Assembly (NCBI GenBank): GCA_036583965.1
Contig: JAZBQD010000014.1
Span: 42,630,990-42,694,989 of the forward strand
Length of the DNA: 64,000 nt
Direction: 5' to 3'
From: Prunella strophiata
Taxonomy: Eukaryota > Chordata > Aves > Passeriformes > Prunellidae
Shown: positions 50,255 to 62,600 of the stretch, one piece after another
How positions within the stretch are numbered: the stretch's first letter is position 1
How the letters are laid out: the number at the start of each line of letters is the position of its first letter
The notes under the pieces: model-generated
What the model was told of the DNA's origin: nothing
What the model saw: the letters and a program-made list of their open reading frames with translations, nothing else
Database searches by the model: none
Position numbers and translations under genes: made by a program

Positions 50255-51140
50255 ATGGCATAAATTATAACAACTTTGTGGACAACAGAAAGCTGGGAGG
50301 AATGGCTGACACCCCAGAGGTCTGTGCAGCCCTGCAGAAGGACCTCAACAGGTGAGAGAGATGGGCAGAGAGGAACTGTCTGAAATTCAGCAAAGGTAAA
50401 TGCAGGATCCTGCACCTGGGGAAAAATATCCCTCTGCACTAGGACAGCCTTGGGACCCACCTGCTGGGAAGCAGCTCTGGAGAAGGACCTGAGGATCCTG
50501 GTGGACAATAAGCTGTCCATGAGCCAGCAGTGCCCTTGTGGCCAGGAAAACCAATGGAATCCTGGGCTGCATTAGGAAGAGCATTGCCAGCAGGTCCAGG
50601 GAGGTGATCCTGCCCCTCCACTCAGCCCTGCTGAGGCCACATCTGGAGTGCTGTGTCCAGTTCTGGGCTCCTCAGTGCAAGAGAGACATGGAGCTCCTGG
50701 AGTGGGTCCCACAGAGAGTGACAAAGCTGATCAGGGGAATGGAACAGCTCTCTTATGAGGAAAGGCTGAGGGAGCTGTGCCTGTTCAGTCTTGAGAAGAA
50801 ATGACTGAGGGGTGACCTCACCAATGTCTATCAGTATCTGAAGGGAGGGTGTCAAAAGGATGTTTCCAGGCTCTTCTTGGTGGTGCCAAGCAATAGGACA
50901 AGAGGCAATGGGCAGAAACTGATGCACAGGGAGTTCCACTTGAATATGAGGAAGAACTTCTTTACTGTGCAGGTGACTGAGCTCTGGAACAGATTGTTCA
51001 GAGAGATTGTGGAGATATTCAAGAACCATCCGGATATAATCCTGTGCAATGTGTTCTAGGATGACCCTGCTTGAGCAGGGAGGTTGGATCAATGACCCAC
51101 TGTGGTCCTTTGCAATCTTACCCATTCTGTGGTTCTAAGA
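50255..51140 (+). mobile_element. CR1 LINE, longest copy, with decayed reverse-transcriptase C-terminus
   Basis: About 0.9 kb. The left part translates as a broken CR1 ORF2 end (for example ERNCLKFSKGKCRILHLGK, with an in-frame stop just before it near 50354). Next come the standard CR1 segments for a final ORF and 3' UTR, such as GGAGTGCTGTGTCCAGTTCT, GAAAGGCTGAGGGAGCTGTG and GAGGAAGAACTTCTTTACTG. It ends ATTCTGTGGTTCTAAG. Frameshifts and stops make it a dead copy, 5'-truncated at roughly 50255. Confidence 0.95.
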
Positions 51141-52411
51141 ATTTCCCAGGCATGCAGTAAGAGATCTTATTAGTAATTCTTCTCTAATTACTCTTGAAAG
51201 GTCCTTTTGTGTGGAGACACAACATCTCTTACAACATGTTTACATCCTCCCTTACAAGTCTCTGGTCTCTTCAAATTCAAGTTTTCTATCTGCATTTTCA
51301 TATTCTGCATAAAGCACGAATCAACTGATATTAGGACAGTTTTTTGTGAGCTTTTGATTGCATTACTTTAAGTGACTGTAACATTGTAGAACTGCTGGAG
51401 TTCTGTACCATGTAACAAATCTCTGGCTTTTTCCTAGATATTGAATTTAATGAGTTTTCTTTTTTACAAATGGTAATGCTTGAAAAGTAATTTTAAAAAA
51501 TCTTAAGTTGTTGAGTGTAACAGTGAAGAGTATTCTTCCTCTTAAAGGAAATTGTGGCTTGTATAAATAGAGCAAAAATTTCAGGGAATGACTTGTGATA
51601 AATATCCACCATAAAATGTATTACTTAATAATTAGGAAAAGAAACAAAACTATTACTATTAAAGTTGTGCAATTTGCACAAGCTAATACACTGGCAGATA
51701 AGTCCTCCTACAGTTTGTAGACTTACCTGTAAAATGCACTCATATGTTCAGTACAGCTAAATTCAAAATGCAGGAACAAAGAATACTTTCACAGTACAGG
51801 AAGTTTTTCATGGTCATCTGTGAATTCAGGTATGGTAAAAACCCTTTTAAAATAGCTTTAAATTTGGTATATGTATGAAGGTTGCATAAGTTTCCTAAAT
51901 TCCTGCCTGATTCTCTGATCTCCTCCAGAATTTATGAATTATAAATAGCTGCAAACTAGTAATTATATTGCAATTAAATATTTATATTCTTACAATTTGG
52001 TTTAGGAGTTTTGGTTTTTAGGAGTTTTGCAGAAAAATCATTAAATCAGCATTAAAAAGTGAGTGATACCAGCAGTGTACTTTCAAATGGAACCACACTT
52101 GGTGACAAGGTTGATGCCATTTTGTGGCTTGGATTGTATACTCATCTGTGGCCTGGATTCTGCAAAGGTGAAGTGGCAGAATTTCAGGAGAGAAAAATAC
52201 CAAAGTATGAAGAGATAAAAAAATGTAGGTAAATCATCAGTGTAATAGATATAAGAGAAAGGACATGAAGGCATGAAAAGTAGTTTAGATGTTGACCAGT
52301 GTAACACACCAGTGTTTCCTGAACCTGTGCAAGTCCCAGCTCACCAGGAAGAGTTTCTCACTGCCCCAGTAGTAACCCCAATAGTGATTTAATAGAACAA
52401 CTGAGACCATG

Positions 52412-52449
52412 TGTCCACATTCCTGCTTGCTGTCCACATTCCTGCTTAC
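52412..52449. repeat. 19-bp tandem duplication
   Basis: TGTCCACATTCCTGCTTGC is followed by TGTCCACATTCCTGCTTAC, 18 of 19 bases the same, so probably recent. Confidence 0.92.
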
Positions 52450-55400
52450 TCCAGCAGGAACGTACACACATGAGAGGTACACACAGGAGAACAATGTGGC
52501 AAACAGAATGCAGGGAGAATCAATTCTTGATTCTCAGCTCATCAGACAGTTTATTGCCATCTTCAGGAGAAAGGAGAACTACAATGTGCCCCAATAATTT
52601 TTAAGTAGATTGCAAGTATGAGAGGCAAAAGAGAAGAAAACCAGGTGTGAAAAGACACCACTGGGGCAGTTTTACTCAGTACTACTGTAGGTAGACTGAA
52701 AAGGAAGAAAGTGTCCATTCAGAAACAGAACTACTTTTTTTAAAAGAATCTGCTTATAAAGCCTTGCATGTTAAAAAATTATTAGATCTGGCCTCTTTGA
52801 AATTTTCCAAAGGTGGTGATTATACTTAATAAATTGCAGGACAAAGCCATACTTCTGAGAAAAAGAATTTAAATGTTCAGGCTTTCCACTGCCTTTAGAA
52901 GACTTCTGTAGAGAATTGCCCATTTCACAGAATCACCAAGGCAAAATGGAGTAATTTGGAGGACACTGTGGGCATGGTATATGTTCATATTGGAGTACAG
53001 TATATGATATCAATAATATTTGTAGGGTCATACAAGAAACATCATGTTATTGGAACTATTGGAAAGGAAAAAATAAAAGCTCTGGACAGGCAGCATGACT
53101 AAATGCAGTATATGCCATGAGGAAACAAGCAGAGAACATAACAGTGAGCCAAAGTAAGGAGGTGAAGAATAGCTATGCCTACTCTACACCATTTGGATTA
53201 CAACATCACCCCTCAGGGCAGGGTTCCAGTTGTACAGTGGGCTGAACAAAACTGGCTGTCTTAGGCTGTGACTCCACAATTAATATTGCTTGAATAAACC
53301 AGTACTTTTGTACATTTTATTGCAGTTGCTAAAAATGTGTCCTGAAAAACAGCATGAAAGCCTTTTTTGAAAGAAGAGCTAGAGCTGGAATTCTCCCTGA
53401 ATCCTCATCAGCACATTGTGTGAGAAGAAAAAGGATGACAGATGAACATCCTTTTCTTGGTCACCTATAAAGCATGGTCTGGTCATTATTGCAGCAGTGC
53501 CAAAAGATGACAAGATGTAGACTCAAGGCTCAAGAAGCATACAGGATATATATTTGAGTAAAACCAAGACCACAAAGCATAAGCAAGTTGCTAACATATC
53601 CCTATGAAGACAAAAGTATTTCTTGTCAGATGGGTAGTCAGGATGGATGCCTCTGGATATTGTCTGCACAAGTTAATTTTTCTGGAAACCACACTCAAAC
53701 ATTCTGTAAATCCTCAAACACAAGCAAACCAATTTGGATATGGTGTGAGGTTTGCACCAAGGAAAGAATAAGTTATGGAAAAAAAAAAAAAATGCCACTG
53801 ATGTAAAAATCCTTTTGAAAACAGCCTGAGTCCAAATGAAAAAGTTGTCCATCTTGTTTAAGCACTGGAAAGAAAAAGTTTCAACTTGCCAAAAAGTCTA
53901 ACCTCGGGACAAGACTTTCTTCCCTAAGCTCAACTCTGATCCAAACAATTAGTTTCAAAGCTCTGTACAACAGGCAGAGCAGCTCTGGTACCTCCCTGTG
54001 GACTGGGACTTTGAGTACAGCTCTTTCTCTGGATGCCTGCCTAACACTGCTTCTGACATGAGTGGCTTGCTAGTCATGAGCATGGATAACCAAAACAACC
54101 ATATGCCAAAATGAGACAGCTCCTCCCTTTATGTGCCATGACCACAAACTTTGATATTCCATAATAATGCTTTTCTGATGAGCTATAAGCACTTTGGATT
54201 AACCTTGAATAGAACTGGAAAGAGTTCAGAAATTCTGCTTACTTCCTGAACTGGGGATGGTGTCCTTGGGAAAAATGCAATGCAAGTGGCAAAATAAAGC
54301 TGGAGGTAAATGGATGATTAACATATTTGTCAGACTAATAAAATAGTTCTCCTGTAATCATGCCTAATATAAAAACCTTAAGACAGTTACATGCAGTTTG
54401 CAAGGGAGAGTAGCAAATGTGACAAAGCCAGGTGCTGTGTAACAGGCTCGGTGTAACAGCTCATGAAATCAACACTGCACAATTGTTAGGCAATTTTGCC
54501 ACATAGCATGAGTTGTTCCAAACTGTTGTATACAGTATATGAAGCTCATGATTTGCTGGCTCTGAGAGCTGAACTATCCCCAAGCTGTATAAAAAATTAT
54601 GAGTAGGAAAAAATTCAGTTTTCTCTGGGGTGAAGAATGGAAAGGGCAGTTGTTGATTAATACACTGCAGTGCTGATCCACCCTTTAAATTCAGGGAGTG
54701 GAGTCAAACAATACCTTTGCTGCACTTCATATGGAAAACTGGATTTGTCTTTGGGCTATTACTGTAAGCCAAGGGATACTCCCATCTGAAACAAAGGCTA
54801 ATAATGTTGGAGGAAAGACATTCCCTGATTTCCACAGACATTGGGTGAGGCTCAAACTTTATACACTTCTGGAGTGAGCTAACTGAACAAATGTGGCAGG
54901 CTGTATTTACCATTATTAAGGATCAGTATTTGGAGGCAATGAGAGTATCAGAGAGAGTTAATGTCACTAAAATATTTTACAAATGCAGAAATTCAGAGCA
55001 AATATTAAAAATCATCAAAAATATGTGCTTTTCAGCAAAAATATTCACAGCCTTTTGAAAAATACTGAGCAGAAACCCTTTTTATTTGCTAAAATTTATA
55101 TATACAGATCCAGCTTCTACTTGCATGTCCAGCTGACTTTTGCCTGCATTCCTTATTTGTTAGATTTATTTTAACAATTTAACTAGAAATAAAAGGCTTT
55201 AGAATATCTTGGCTACTGCAGCTGAAAAACAGCTTCTGAACTGAAGTAATTCTGTGTCTCTTCAGTGAAATGAACAGGCGCCTTCAGTCTGAACCAGCTG
55301 AGAAACAACCCCTTTTGGGCTGTTTTCTGGAAATACTTTAATAGAATTCATTCCCCCAGTAAATACAATGTCATTGTCCTGGCTACTGGCACCGGAACAG

Positions 55401-55569
55401 GACTAACATACACTTTGAATTTAAAACTCTCTGTCCATTTTAATGTCTGCTTTTCTGGCAGACACAATATGCCTTTTTTTCCCCCCCAGCAAAGTCACTA
55501 TCTTTCTTTGCTTTGCCAAATTTTACTTTGTTTTGTTGGGTTTTTTTTGTTATGTGGGGAGAGAGTGGT

Positions 55570-55809
55570 GTCACTGAAGGAGGGTAGGTTTAGATTAGCT
55601 ATTAGGAAAAACTTCTTTACTGTGAGGATGGTGAGGCACTGGAAGAGCTGCCCAGAGAAGTTGTGGATGCCTCTTCCCTGATTGTGCTTAAGGCCAGCTA
55701 GGATGGAGCTACGAGCAACCCGGTCTGCTGGAAGGTGTCCCTGCCTATGGCACTTGTGCTGGAACTGGATGATCTTCGAGGTCTCTCCATCCCAAGCCGT
55801 TCTGTGATT
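55570..55809 (+). mobile_element. CR1 LINE, 3' fragment beside the CpG island
   Basis: Reads GAGGGTAGGTTTAGATTAGC, AACTTCTTTACTGTGAGGAT, GAAGTTGTGGATGCCTC and GAACTGGATGATCTTCGAGG, ending GTTCTGTGATTA. It is well preserved, so probably fairly young. Its 3' end is about 36 bp from the edge of the ANO6 CpG island. Confidence 0.93.
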
Positions 55810-56382
55810 ACCCTTCTCCTTAGCTCGGTGTCAAGCTAAGCAGGCAGCGCGGGGAGCAAAGGGATGCTGCGAGCGCCGGGGCGGCCGGAGGCGGATGGCA
55901 CGTTTGTGTTTTCCTAAGGAGCACACCGGGACAGCGGGCTGTGCCTGTGCTGGGAGATCACTGCCACACCAAAGGTCTCCGGCATCGCGCTCCTGCAAAG
56001 CGCTGCTTCTGCCCCCTCTCACGCGTTTCCCTCAGGTCAGAGGGAAAGGAAAGGAACAGGCAAAGTTTTCCCTGCTTCTCGCCCACTGAGCCGTGCCGAT
56101 GCTACGGACGCAGGACCATGGCCACGGCGCTCCGCAAGGCAACCACACCTGGCGCACAGCCGCCAGCAGTGACAAAGACATCCCGTATTTTCAGGGGAAA
56201 ACCCTCAGTAGTTTCAGCGGAAGGAGGCGAGCGGCAGAGCGGGCTCGCTGTGTGCCGGCGGCTCCCAGGTGCGCTCCCCGCCCGCCGGGGGCTTCCCACG
56301 GCTGCAGCCCCCGCCGAGCCACGGCCGCCCGGGATGAGCCCGCTCTCCGGGGGGACCCTGCCCGCGCCAGCCTCCTACTCAC

Positions 56383-56473
56383 CGATCTCCCCATCATCAT
56401 TATCATCATCTTCCTCCTCCTCCTCCTCCTCCCCCTCCAGATCCAGCAGCACATCCTGGTTCTCCACGTTCAT
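56383..56473 (-). CDS. ANO6: ANO6 coding exon 1 (start codon, acidic N-terminus)
   Basis: Encodes residues 1-30 plus the first base of codon 31. It begins MNVENQDVLLDLEG, then runs of Glu and Asp, and ends DDGEI. The human protein has the same plan: a short start, then VLL, then an acidic run. The ATG at 56473-56471 is the first in-frame ATG and has A at -3 (GCACCATGA). No ATG occurs on this strand from 56474 to about 56700, so there is no upstream ORF nearby. The donor is GTGAGT right after position 56383, leaving phase 1. The acidic run is coded by GAG and GAT triplet repeats. It sits in a CpG island. Confidence 0.9.
56394..56443 (-). repeat. ANO6: Coding triplet repeat (GAG/GAT) in exon 1
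   Basis: Imperfect GAG then GAT triplets encode the Glu/Asp run of the ANO6 N-terminus. Such tracts often vary in length within and between species. Confidence 0.85.
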
Positions 56474-56670
56474 GGTGCCGAAGTTGCGGTGCCCCGCCCG
56501 CTCCCGCGCCGCCGGGAGCGAGCCCGCCCCGAGCCCCGCCAGCCCCGGGGCGGAGCGGCAGCAGGCGGGGGGCGGCCACCGACACCTTCCCGGCGGGAGG
56601 AGCCGCCCCCGCCCCGCCGGGCACGGCCCTCTCCGCCGCCAGCGGGTAGCGACGGCTCCCTCTGAAGCCC

Positions 56671-59600
56671 TGGGTGTTTTCAAAATGTGTCAAAATGTGC
56701 ACCCAAGCGTTGAAGGACTCACCGCTGCTAAATGCTGCTGAAAATGTGAAGCCTACAGATGCAAAAAGCTCCAAAGCAACAAGTAATGGTAGAGTTGTTT
56801 GGAAAAGGTAATGGAAATTGAAGGGGGAATGCTCGAGGACTGAATAACAAGCTCATCTCTAGAGCTCTAGTAATGTATTCAACTCGTTGTTGGCTATTTC
56901 ACAGGGAGGAGGTTGTCCTCATCTCCATCTTCGCCTCCAGACACAAGCTAGGAAAATTTTGCAACACAGAGAATGCCGAATTGTCACTATGCAGGAATAC
57001 TGTGAGGGTACTTTATAAGTACCTTATAAAACTATTTATAAAAAGGGATTTAAGTGCTCATCAATACACTCATCACATATGTTGGTTCCAGGAGCAAGTA
57101 AAGGGTTCATAAAACTGCTCAAGACATCTGGAGGAGTGCCCAGACAGGAACTGGACTGAGGTGGCATGGTGGAAGAAATGGAAATAAGACTGTAAAAATG
57201 GATTGAAGAACTGGAGGAGCAATTGAAAAAATGGAGGGAAAGAAGATAAGAAGCACAAGATACCATTTGAGGCTTTTTTTCCCTGCAGAAAGCAGTAAAA
57301 AACCCTACAAGCAATCTATTTTCACTCTCCAGTCTATTGTTGATACCAAAATGACTTACAGGACTCAGGATGTTTAAAGTGTACAAACAAGAAACTGGAT
57401 GAAAAAGCCATTTGTCAGATAAGCTCGTCACTTGTTAATATAGTTATCTGTTGTCAGTCAGCTGTGGTTAGAGTCACAGCAGAGGCCTGGTATTACAGCA
57501 AGTCTAAGTGCAAGGACTTTCAGCAAAAAAATTAGTTCAGAATTTAATTGCAGAGTTTTGAAACATCTCTGCTTGGCAAAGACCTTCTCTCATAGTCTGC
57601 TTAAAGACAGAAGTGGTCTGCAAAGGCATGAGTGAAACCACCAGAACAGAAGGTACTACTTTTGCCCTGTTGATAATACCTCACTGGTATTATCATTATC
57701 TGCACCATCTGACACTGTGCATTTTTCTCACTCAGATTAGGAAAGGCTCACAGAACTGAACCAGAGAAGGAGGGCAATATGATGGGGGGATAATGATGCG
57801 TAGCAGGATTTGTTCTTTTGTGTCCTGTGCTAGAAACCTGGTGTGCTGCCCTGTGACACATCCAATCTGCCTCTGACCATCTAAGAACATGCCTTACTCA
57901 CTGCTGTGACTGCTTGTCAGGTTTCACATCCGTGAGGTTATGGGGACAGAGTGAGTTACGTCGCTCCCAGCCAGGAGTGTTCACTCCATGATTCATTTGC
58001 AGACACGTCATGGTTTTGTTGTTCCTGGCACACAGCTGCATCTTTACATACCTGTATTGTGTAATATTCAGCTGCCCCCTTTTCTTACAGGTCCTCCCCA
58101 AAATGTGGTCCTGCCCAGTGAGATCTTGTTTCTCAAATGATGGGAAGAGGGCAGGTTACAGACAAGGTACAGCTTGGTTTAGGGTGGTGACGTGAGATTT
58201 GTGCACTCAGATACTCTCCAGGGACATCGTTGTTACCTTGGTTACATACTTCCCATTTTCACATTTAATGAATGAAAATATAATCCAATAATAGCAAAGT
58301 TAAAAAAAAAAAGAGCACTTCAAAACCAGGCTTTAACAAAATGTGGGGGTTTTTTTTTAACTTGATCCTACTAAAAATACAGGATGAGGATCTACCTCCT
58401 GCTCCCAGCATAAAGATTTCTCCCAGTATTTACAGAACATAAAGATTTTGTAGGCTTCATTCAACCTTCAACACCTGAATTTTCAATTTCATAGATTACA
58501 GAGCTGAGTTTTGCAGATACCTTAAAAACCAAGGGGAATATTGTGTGTAAAATTCACATGAAAATCATGCAAGTTGGAAAATGTATAGCTATTTGTTTTT
58601 TGACTTTGTACCAGATGAAAATATTTCTATGTGTAGTTTTGGTAAAACACCTAAGCTTCAGAAGCTCAGTTTTGTTACTCCTGAAAAACAGATTTTAAAA
58701 AAAAAAAAGTAAGTGAAGACAAAAATGCAACAGCACCACCCTGCTGCCATCTCATTGTCAGATGGATAATAGCAAAAGATCCACTCAAAGAATTGCAGCT
58801 GGGTTAACTCTAGCCAAGTTTTTCAAAAGTCATCTGAAATGAAAAAGTTAGGCTAACTAATCCCCACCCCCCAGCTCAAGCATGACTGTATTCAATTTTA
58901 TTGAAGAAATAAAACTTCCTGGTAGTGAGAAACAGAGACAGTCCATGGAGCCAGTGGAAAAATTGCTTCCATGGGTAAGGGTTTCATAGCAACTGTAACA
59001 ATATAGGTCAGGAAGAGAGTAAAAGAGATTGTTTAGCCCAGCAGTGACAAAATTCTGGCGCAGGCACCAAGTCTTTAACTGGCGTGGATCTGGGCTGGCA
59101 CCAGGAGCTCTGAGTCACAGGGCCTTTGACAAAGAATCTGGCACTGAGCATCAGGAGCTTGCTGTCAGTCACTGCTCTGGTCCAGCCCCCAGCAGAAAGG
59201 CAGGTTTGAACATATCCAGACACTGGTGACAAATACTTGCCATCATGTGCTTAACATTCTCTCCATGAGGCCCCCAGTTTCACTCCTGTCGACACACAGC
59301 CAAAATAATTTTGCAGCTTTTGAAGTTTTCTTCTTGTCCTTCTCCCAGCATCTGTGAGAACAGCTGGTTGTTGTTCTCTAAATAATGAGATTTTCCACAT
59401 ATTACATGGGGAAAATGATCACCTTAATGCCTCTGAAGGTTTTCTCATCCAGATTACACAAATCCAGATCTTGCATCCTTCCAGTACATATCACTGTCTG
59501 TGCTTTTCTCTCTGTTACAAGTTAGTGTAAAAACTGCAGTGTGAGAATCTAGGTAGGAGAAGGTGATGTCATTTCACAAAATCTTTTAAGTACATTGGCT

Positions 59601-62600
59601 TTACCCACTCACAGTCCTTTTCTCGATGATTGCATTCCCTGACACCCTCACATCCACACAATTACAAGAACCAACAAGCAAATGTTCAGGTGGTCTGGTG
59701 GGGGGGTGGTCACTTGTGTACAACACAGAGGAGCAGGGGGCCATGGAGCTCTGTCCTTGGAGATACTCAAAAGTCACCTGGACACAGTACAGGTGGTCTT
59801 CCTGTAGCAAGGGGCATGGACAGGATGACCTGCAGAGGTCACTTCCAACCTCAGCCATTCTGTGATTCTGTGATTCTGTGATTCTGTGAAGGGATGCCAG
59901 GCATCAGGTCCTCATCATCTCCCTTGAGCAAAGACAAACTAATTTTTTTGACAGATGTTTTGTACCCAAGAACCAAAAATCACTATGAATGATTCTTTTG
60001 CATCGGACTTCTCCTTGCTTCCACCTCCATAAATTTTAGGAAAGTCTGGTCTGAGTTCCTTAAGGCCACAGTCTGTGTTATAGATGGGCTAGAAATAAAA
60101 GGAATGGTGTATGTGATGTGATGTGATATTGCTTTATTTTGTTAGAGGGAGAGTCTTCTGCTGGCAAACAGTCTGTGGTCTGGTTTGACTGGAATGGTAA
60201 ATGCAGGAAACAGCCCTAGATCTTTCTGCTGGGGACTATGCCCTTCCTTTAATATGAAGATGGTTCATTTTTAAATTGAATATAATCCATTGTTATCATT
60301 CTTATGTAGTTATATCCACTCATCCTTCATTTCTGCCCTCTTAATATTTCTGCAACCTGCTAATACCTCTGTACACTTTGTTTCATTGCCTCACCCTTTA
60401 TTTTAATGTACCGTGCTCAACAACAAATATTGTATTCCAAGTAGACTCACCCACAGTGAATACTATTGCTGTATACTATACCATTTGGGACATGATTTTC
60501 CTTCTAACATGTCCACAGCAACAATTTTAATTTTTGTCTTTCCACAGTTGTCAACTCATATTTCTATTGCACTCTGCAATAAGTCTTAGATCAATTTCTT
60601 CAGCTGAGCTCTTGGTCAGGCAGTTTCCCATTCTGCATTTCTGTAGTTGATTTTCTGTTCCTAAGTGGATATTTTTCCCCTTGTTTTTATAATATTTCCT
60701 CATTTGATCAGTTCTTTCTCATTTTTCAAGATAATTTTCAACACTTTTTTCTTTCGTGTTTTTCTTGGTGTCAGCAAACTGCTGGGGAACAAAATTCATA
60801 TGGCCTAAACCATAGACCTAGCAGAATAAATTCCATGAGCATGTAGAAAGCAAACAGTCAGAAGATTTGGAGGACTGGTAGGTCAGGTATGCTCCAAAAA
60901 AAACCTTGGAGGGAGTTTTGCGGGAAAGCTATCAATTATTGAAAGATATTAAGGCCACTTAATATGGAAAATTGTATCAGTGCACATGAAATTTGGGAAA
61001 AAAAGCAGGAGACAAGTATCACTGTGTGAGGGTTTCTTGAAGGATACAGGAGTTGGAGTGGTTCATCACTGTGGGATTCATTGCAGAGCAGAGAACACAG
61101 TTGTCTTTCTATTCTTCATTCTCAGTTGGAATGAAAGAAATAATTATCCCAGGGACCAAACAAAGTCTATTATTTCACATTTCATAAAACATTAGACTTT
61201 TTAATAACTGCTGGGATATTGTGCCTTTGTGTCTGAAAGCAGGGGACTTTAGCACCATGACTGAAACTTTGAAACTCAGTAACAGAAAAGAGATCATTTG
61301 AAATGCAAAGCCCCTGCTATAATGGATGAAAAAATCAGAGAGAAGATAAAAACTAACTAAAGAAATAATACATAATACATATATAAATATTATATATACT
61401 TAATAAAATGGTTTTTCCCCGCAAGATATTCACTTAAGTACACCAAAATATTCGCAAATTTGCTGCATTAACAGTCAGTAAAAGAAAATGTAGAAGAAAC
61501 TTCTCCAGTTCACCACACCATATATTTTCCTGTATTGTTAAGTTGGTGCTTGCAATCTGTTCAAGCCTAGAGAGAAATGACTGTGAAGAGTTTTGAGATA
61601 ATTTTGTTTCATCAAGCTCTTGTGTTTATTTCAGTCTGATTCACAGATAGGGACAGCAGTGAAGCATTAAGGGAAATTAAATTACCCAAATTCTGTGCAA
61701 CTCTAGTATTTTTTCTTTTACTTCGGTTGTGTTTCCAATTGCATGTAATCCTCACAGATTTCATAATTCTCACTCTTGCATGCAGCCTCTAGTCTGAGAT
61801 GACAACTTCAGTCTCTTTTGCCCTCTATTGAAGTGAATTGGTAATAACAATTACCAAGGAAATGTGAGCTACAATGCATAAAAGGGGACACAAATGATGG
61901 ATCTCAGGCCAGTGGCGTGTGTAATTACTTGATGCAGAAGTCTTCTGCTGACTCCTACCTATGAGTTTCTTTTGCCTTCTTTCTCTAGCTGTCCTTAGTA
62001 TGGTAAGTAAATGTGGTAATCACCTTGGCAAACTTTTTGTCTGAGATTTCTAACCTGTTTAATATCAAACTTTTAATTCTTAGGAAAGGTATATAGATGG
62101 CCAATGTGTATCTTAGAATAATAGACTCAGAGCTCAAGTTCTATTATTTTTCTAACACAAATATCTGAATTCAGATAGTTCAGAATATTTAAACTTCAGG
62201 GAGATAATGAGGTTATTTCAAAAGGTGAATTATGAACAATAACATTCAGTCATATTCTTGGCAGTATGATATTTTAATTCTACTTAAAAAAAAAAAAAAG
62301 TCCCAAGTCTGTCTGGATATGTCTAAGTCCCAGGAAATGACTGTACCGAATTTTAGTCATTCTTCAAGAGACAGTATATTCTCAGTCATCCTGCCTTACC
62401 CTGCAAGGGCAGACACACTACAGCATTGCCATAGATAGGTGGTGGGGGAGGCAAAGTCACCCACCTGTGTTGGTCACTCCAGGTGAGCTACATGACTAAC
62501 GTGGCCAGGCCTTCCAAAGCCAGGCCTAGGACCTCTGCATGCTCTGGGGATACACTGAGCTGCTCTGAACTAGCTGTGGTACCTGGGCATCACATCTGAC

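Larger units (their letters stand above)
31433..56382 (-). other. ANO6 intron 1
   Basis: About 25 kb, the largest intron, and the site of nearly all recognisable CR1 insertions (listed separately). Between them lies AT-rich DNA with TAAT-, octamer- and FOX-like motifs, a T-rich tract at 32635-32699 and a pair of 36-bp direct repeats. An alternative first exon cannot be excluded, but none is visible. Confidence 0.75.
254..56473 (-). other. ANO6: ANO6 (TMEM16F) gene, 5' portion: coding exons 1-13
   Basis: This is the locus summary for a calcium-activated phospholipid scramblase and ion channel of the plasma membrane, which exposes phosphatidylserine (for example on activated platelets). Thirteen exons on the minus strand join in phase into 541 codons plus one base. 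Recognition rests on near-identity to remembered vertebrate ANO6, for example the stretch FLEFWKRRQAELEYEWDTVE in exon 11 and TPQTATS in exon 13. ANO5 and other paralogues differ at these places. Residues 1-290 are the cytosolic N-terminal domain, about 298-326 TM1, 327-372 a cysteine-rich outer loop, about 375-400 TM2, about 450-485 TM3 and about 507-540 TM4. The calcium-site helices and C-terminus are missing only because the window ends. No frameshift or premature stop was seen, so the gene appears intact. Confidence 0.95.
55845..56670 (-). promoter_or_regulatory. ANO6: CpG-island promoter of ANO6
   Basis: A sharp block of very high GC and frequent CG dinucleotides surrounds exon 1, in otherwise AT-rich DNA. 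GC-box (Sp/KLF-like) sequences occur near 56522-56530 and 56602-56618. No TATA box is visible above the start codon. This fits a TATA-less housekeeping-type promoter. The exact start site cannot be read from sequence; it probably lies between 56480 and 56680. Edges are approximate. Confidence 0.8.

Noticed and set aside
50538..51059. Open frames on both strands at 50.5-51.1 kb as possible genes
   Set aside because: They lie inside a decayed CR1 copy; the translations are repeat sequence.
56474..56683. In-frame N-terminal extension of ANO6 upstream of the chosen ATG
   Set aside because: The frame stays open only through GC-rich sequence. It has no ATG (only a TTG) and no similarity to known ANO6 N-termini.
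55941..56741. 266-codon open frame on the plus strand across the CpG island
   Set aside because: High GC content removes stop codons. The frame is Pro/Ser/Arg-rich, antisense to ANO6 exon 1 and has no domain.
57036..57431. 131-codon minus-strand open frame upstream of ANO6
   Set aside because: Low-complexity Ser/Phe-rich translation with no family signature; chance.
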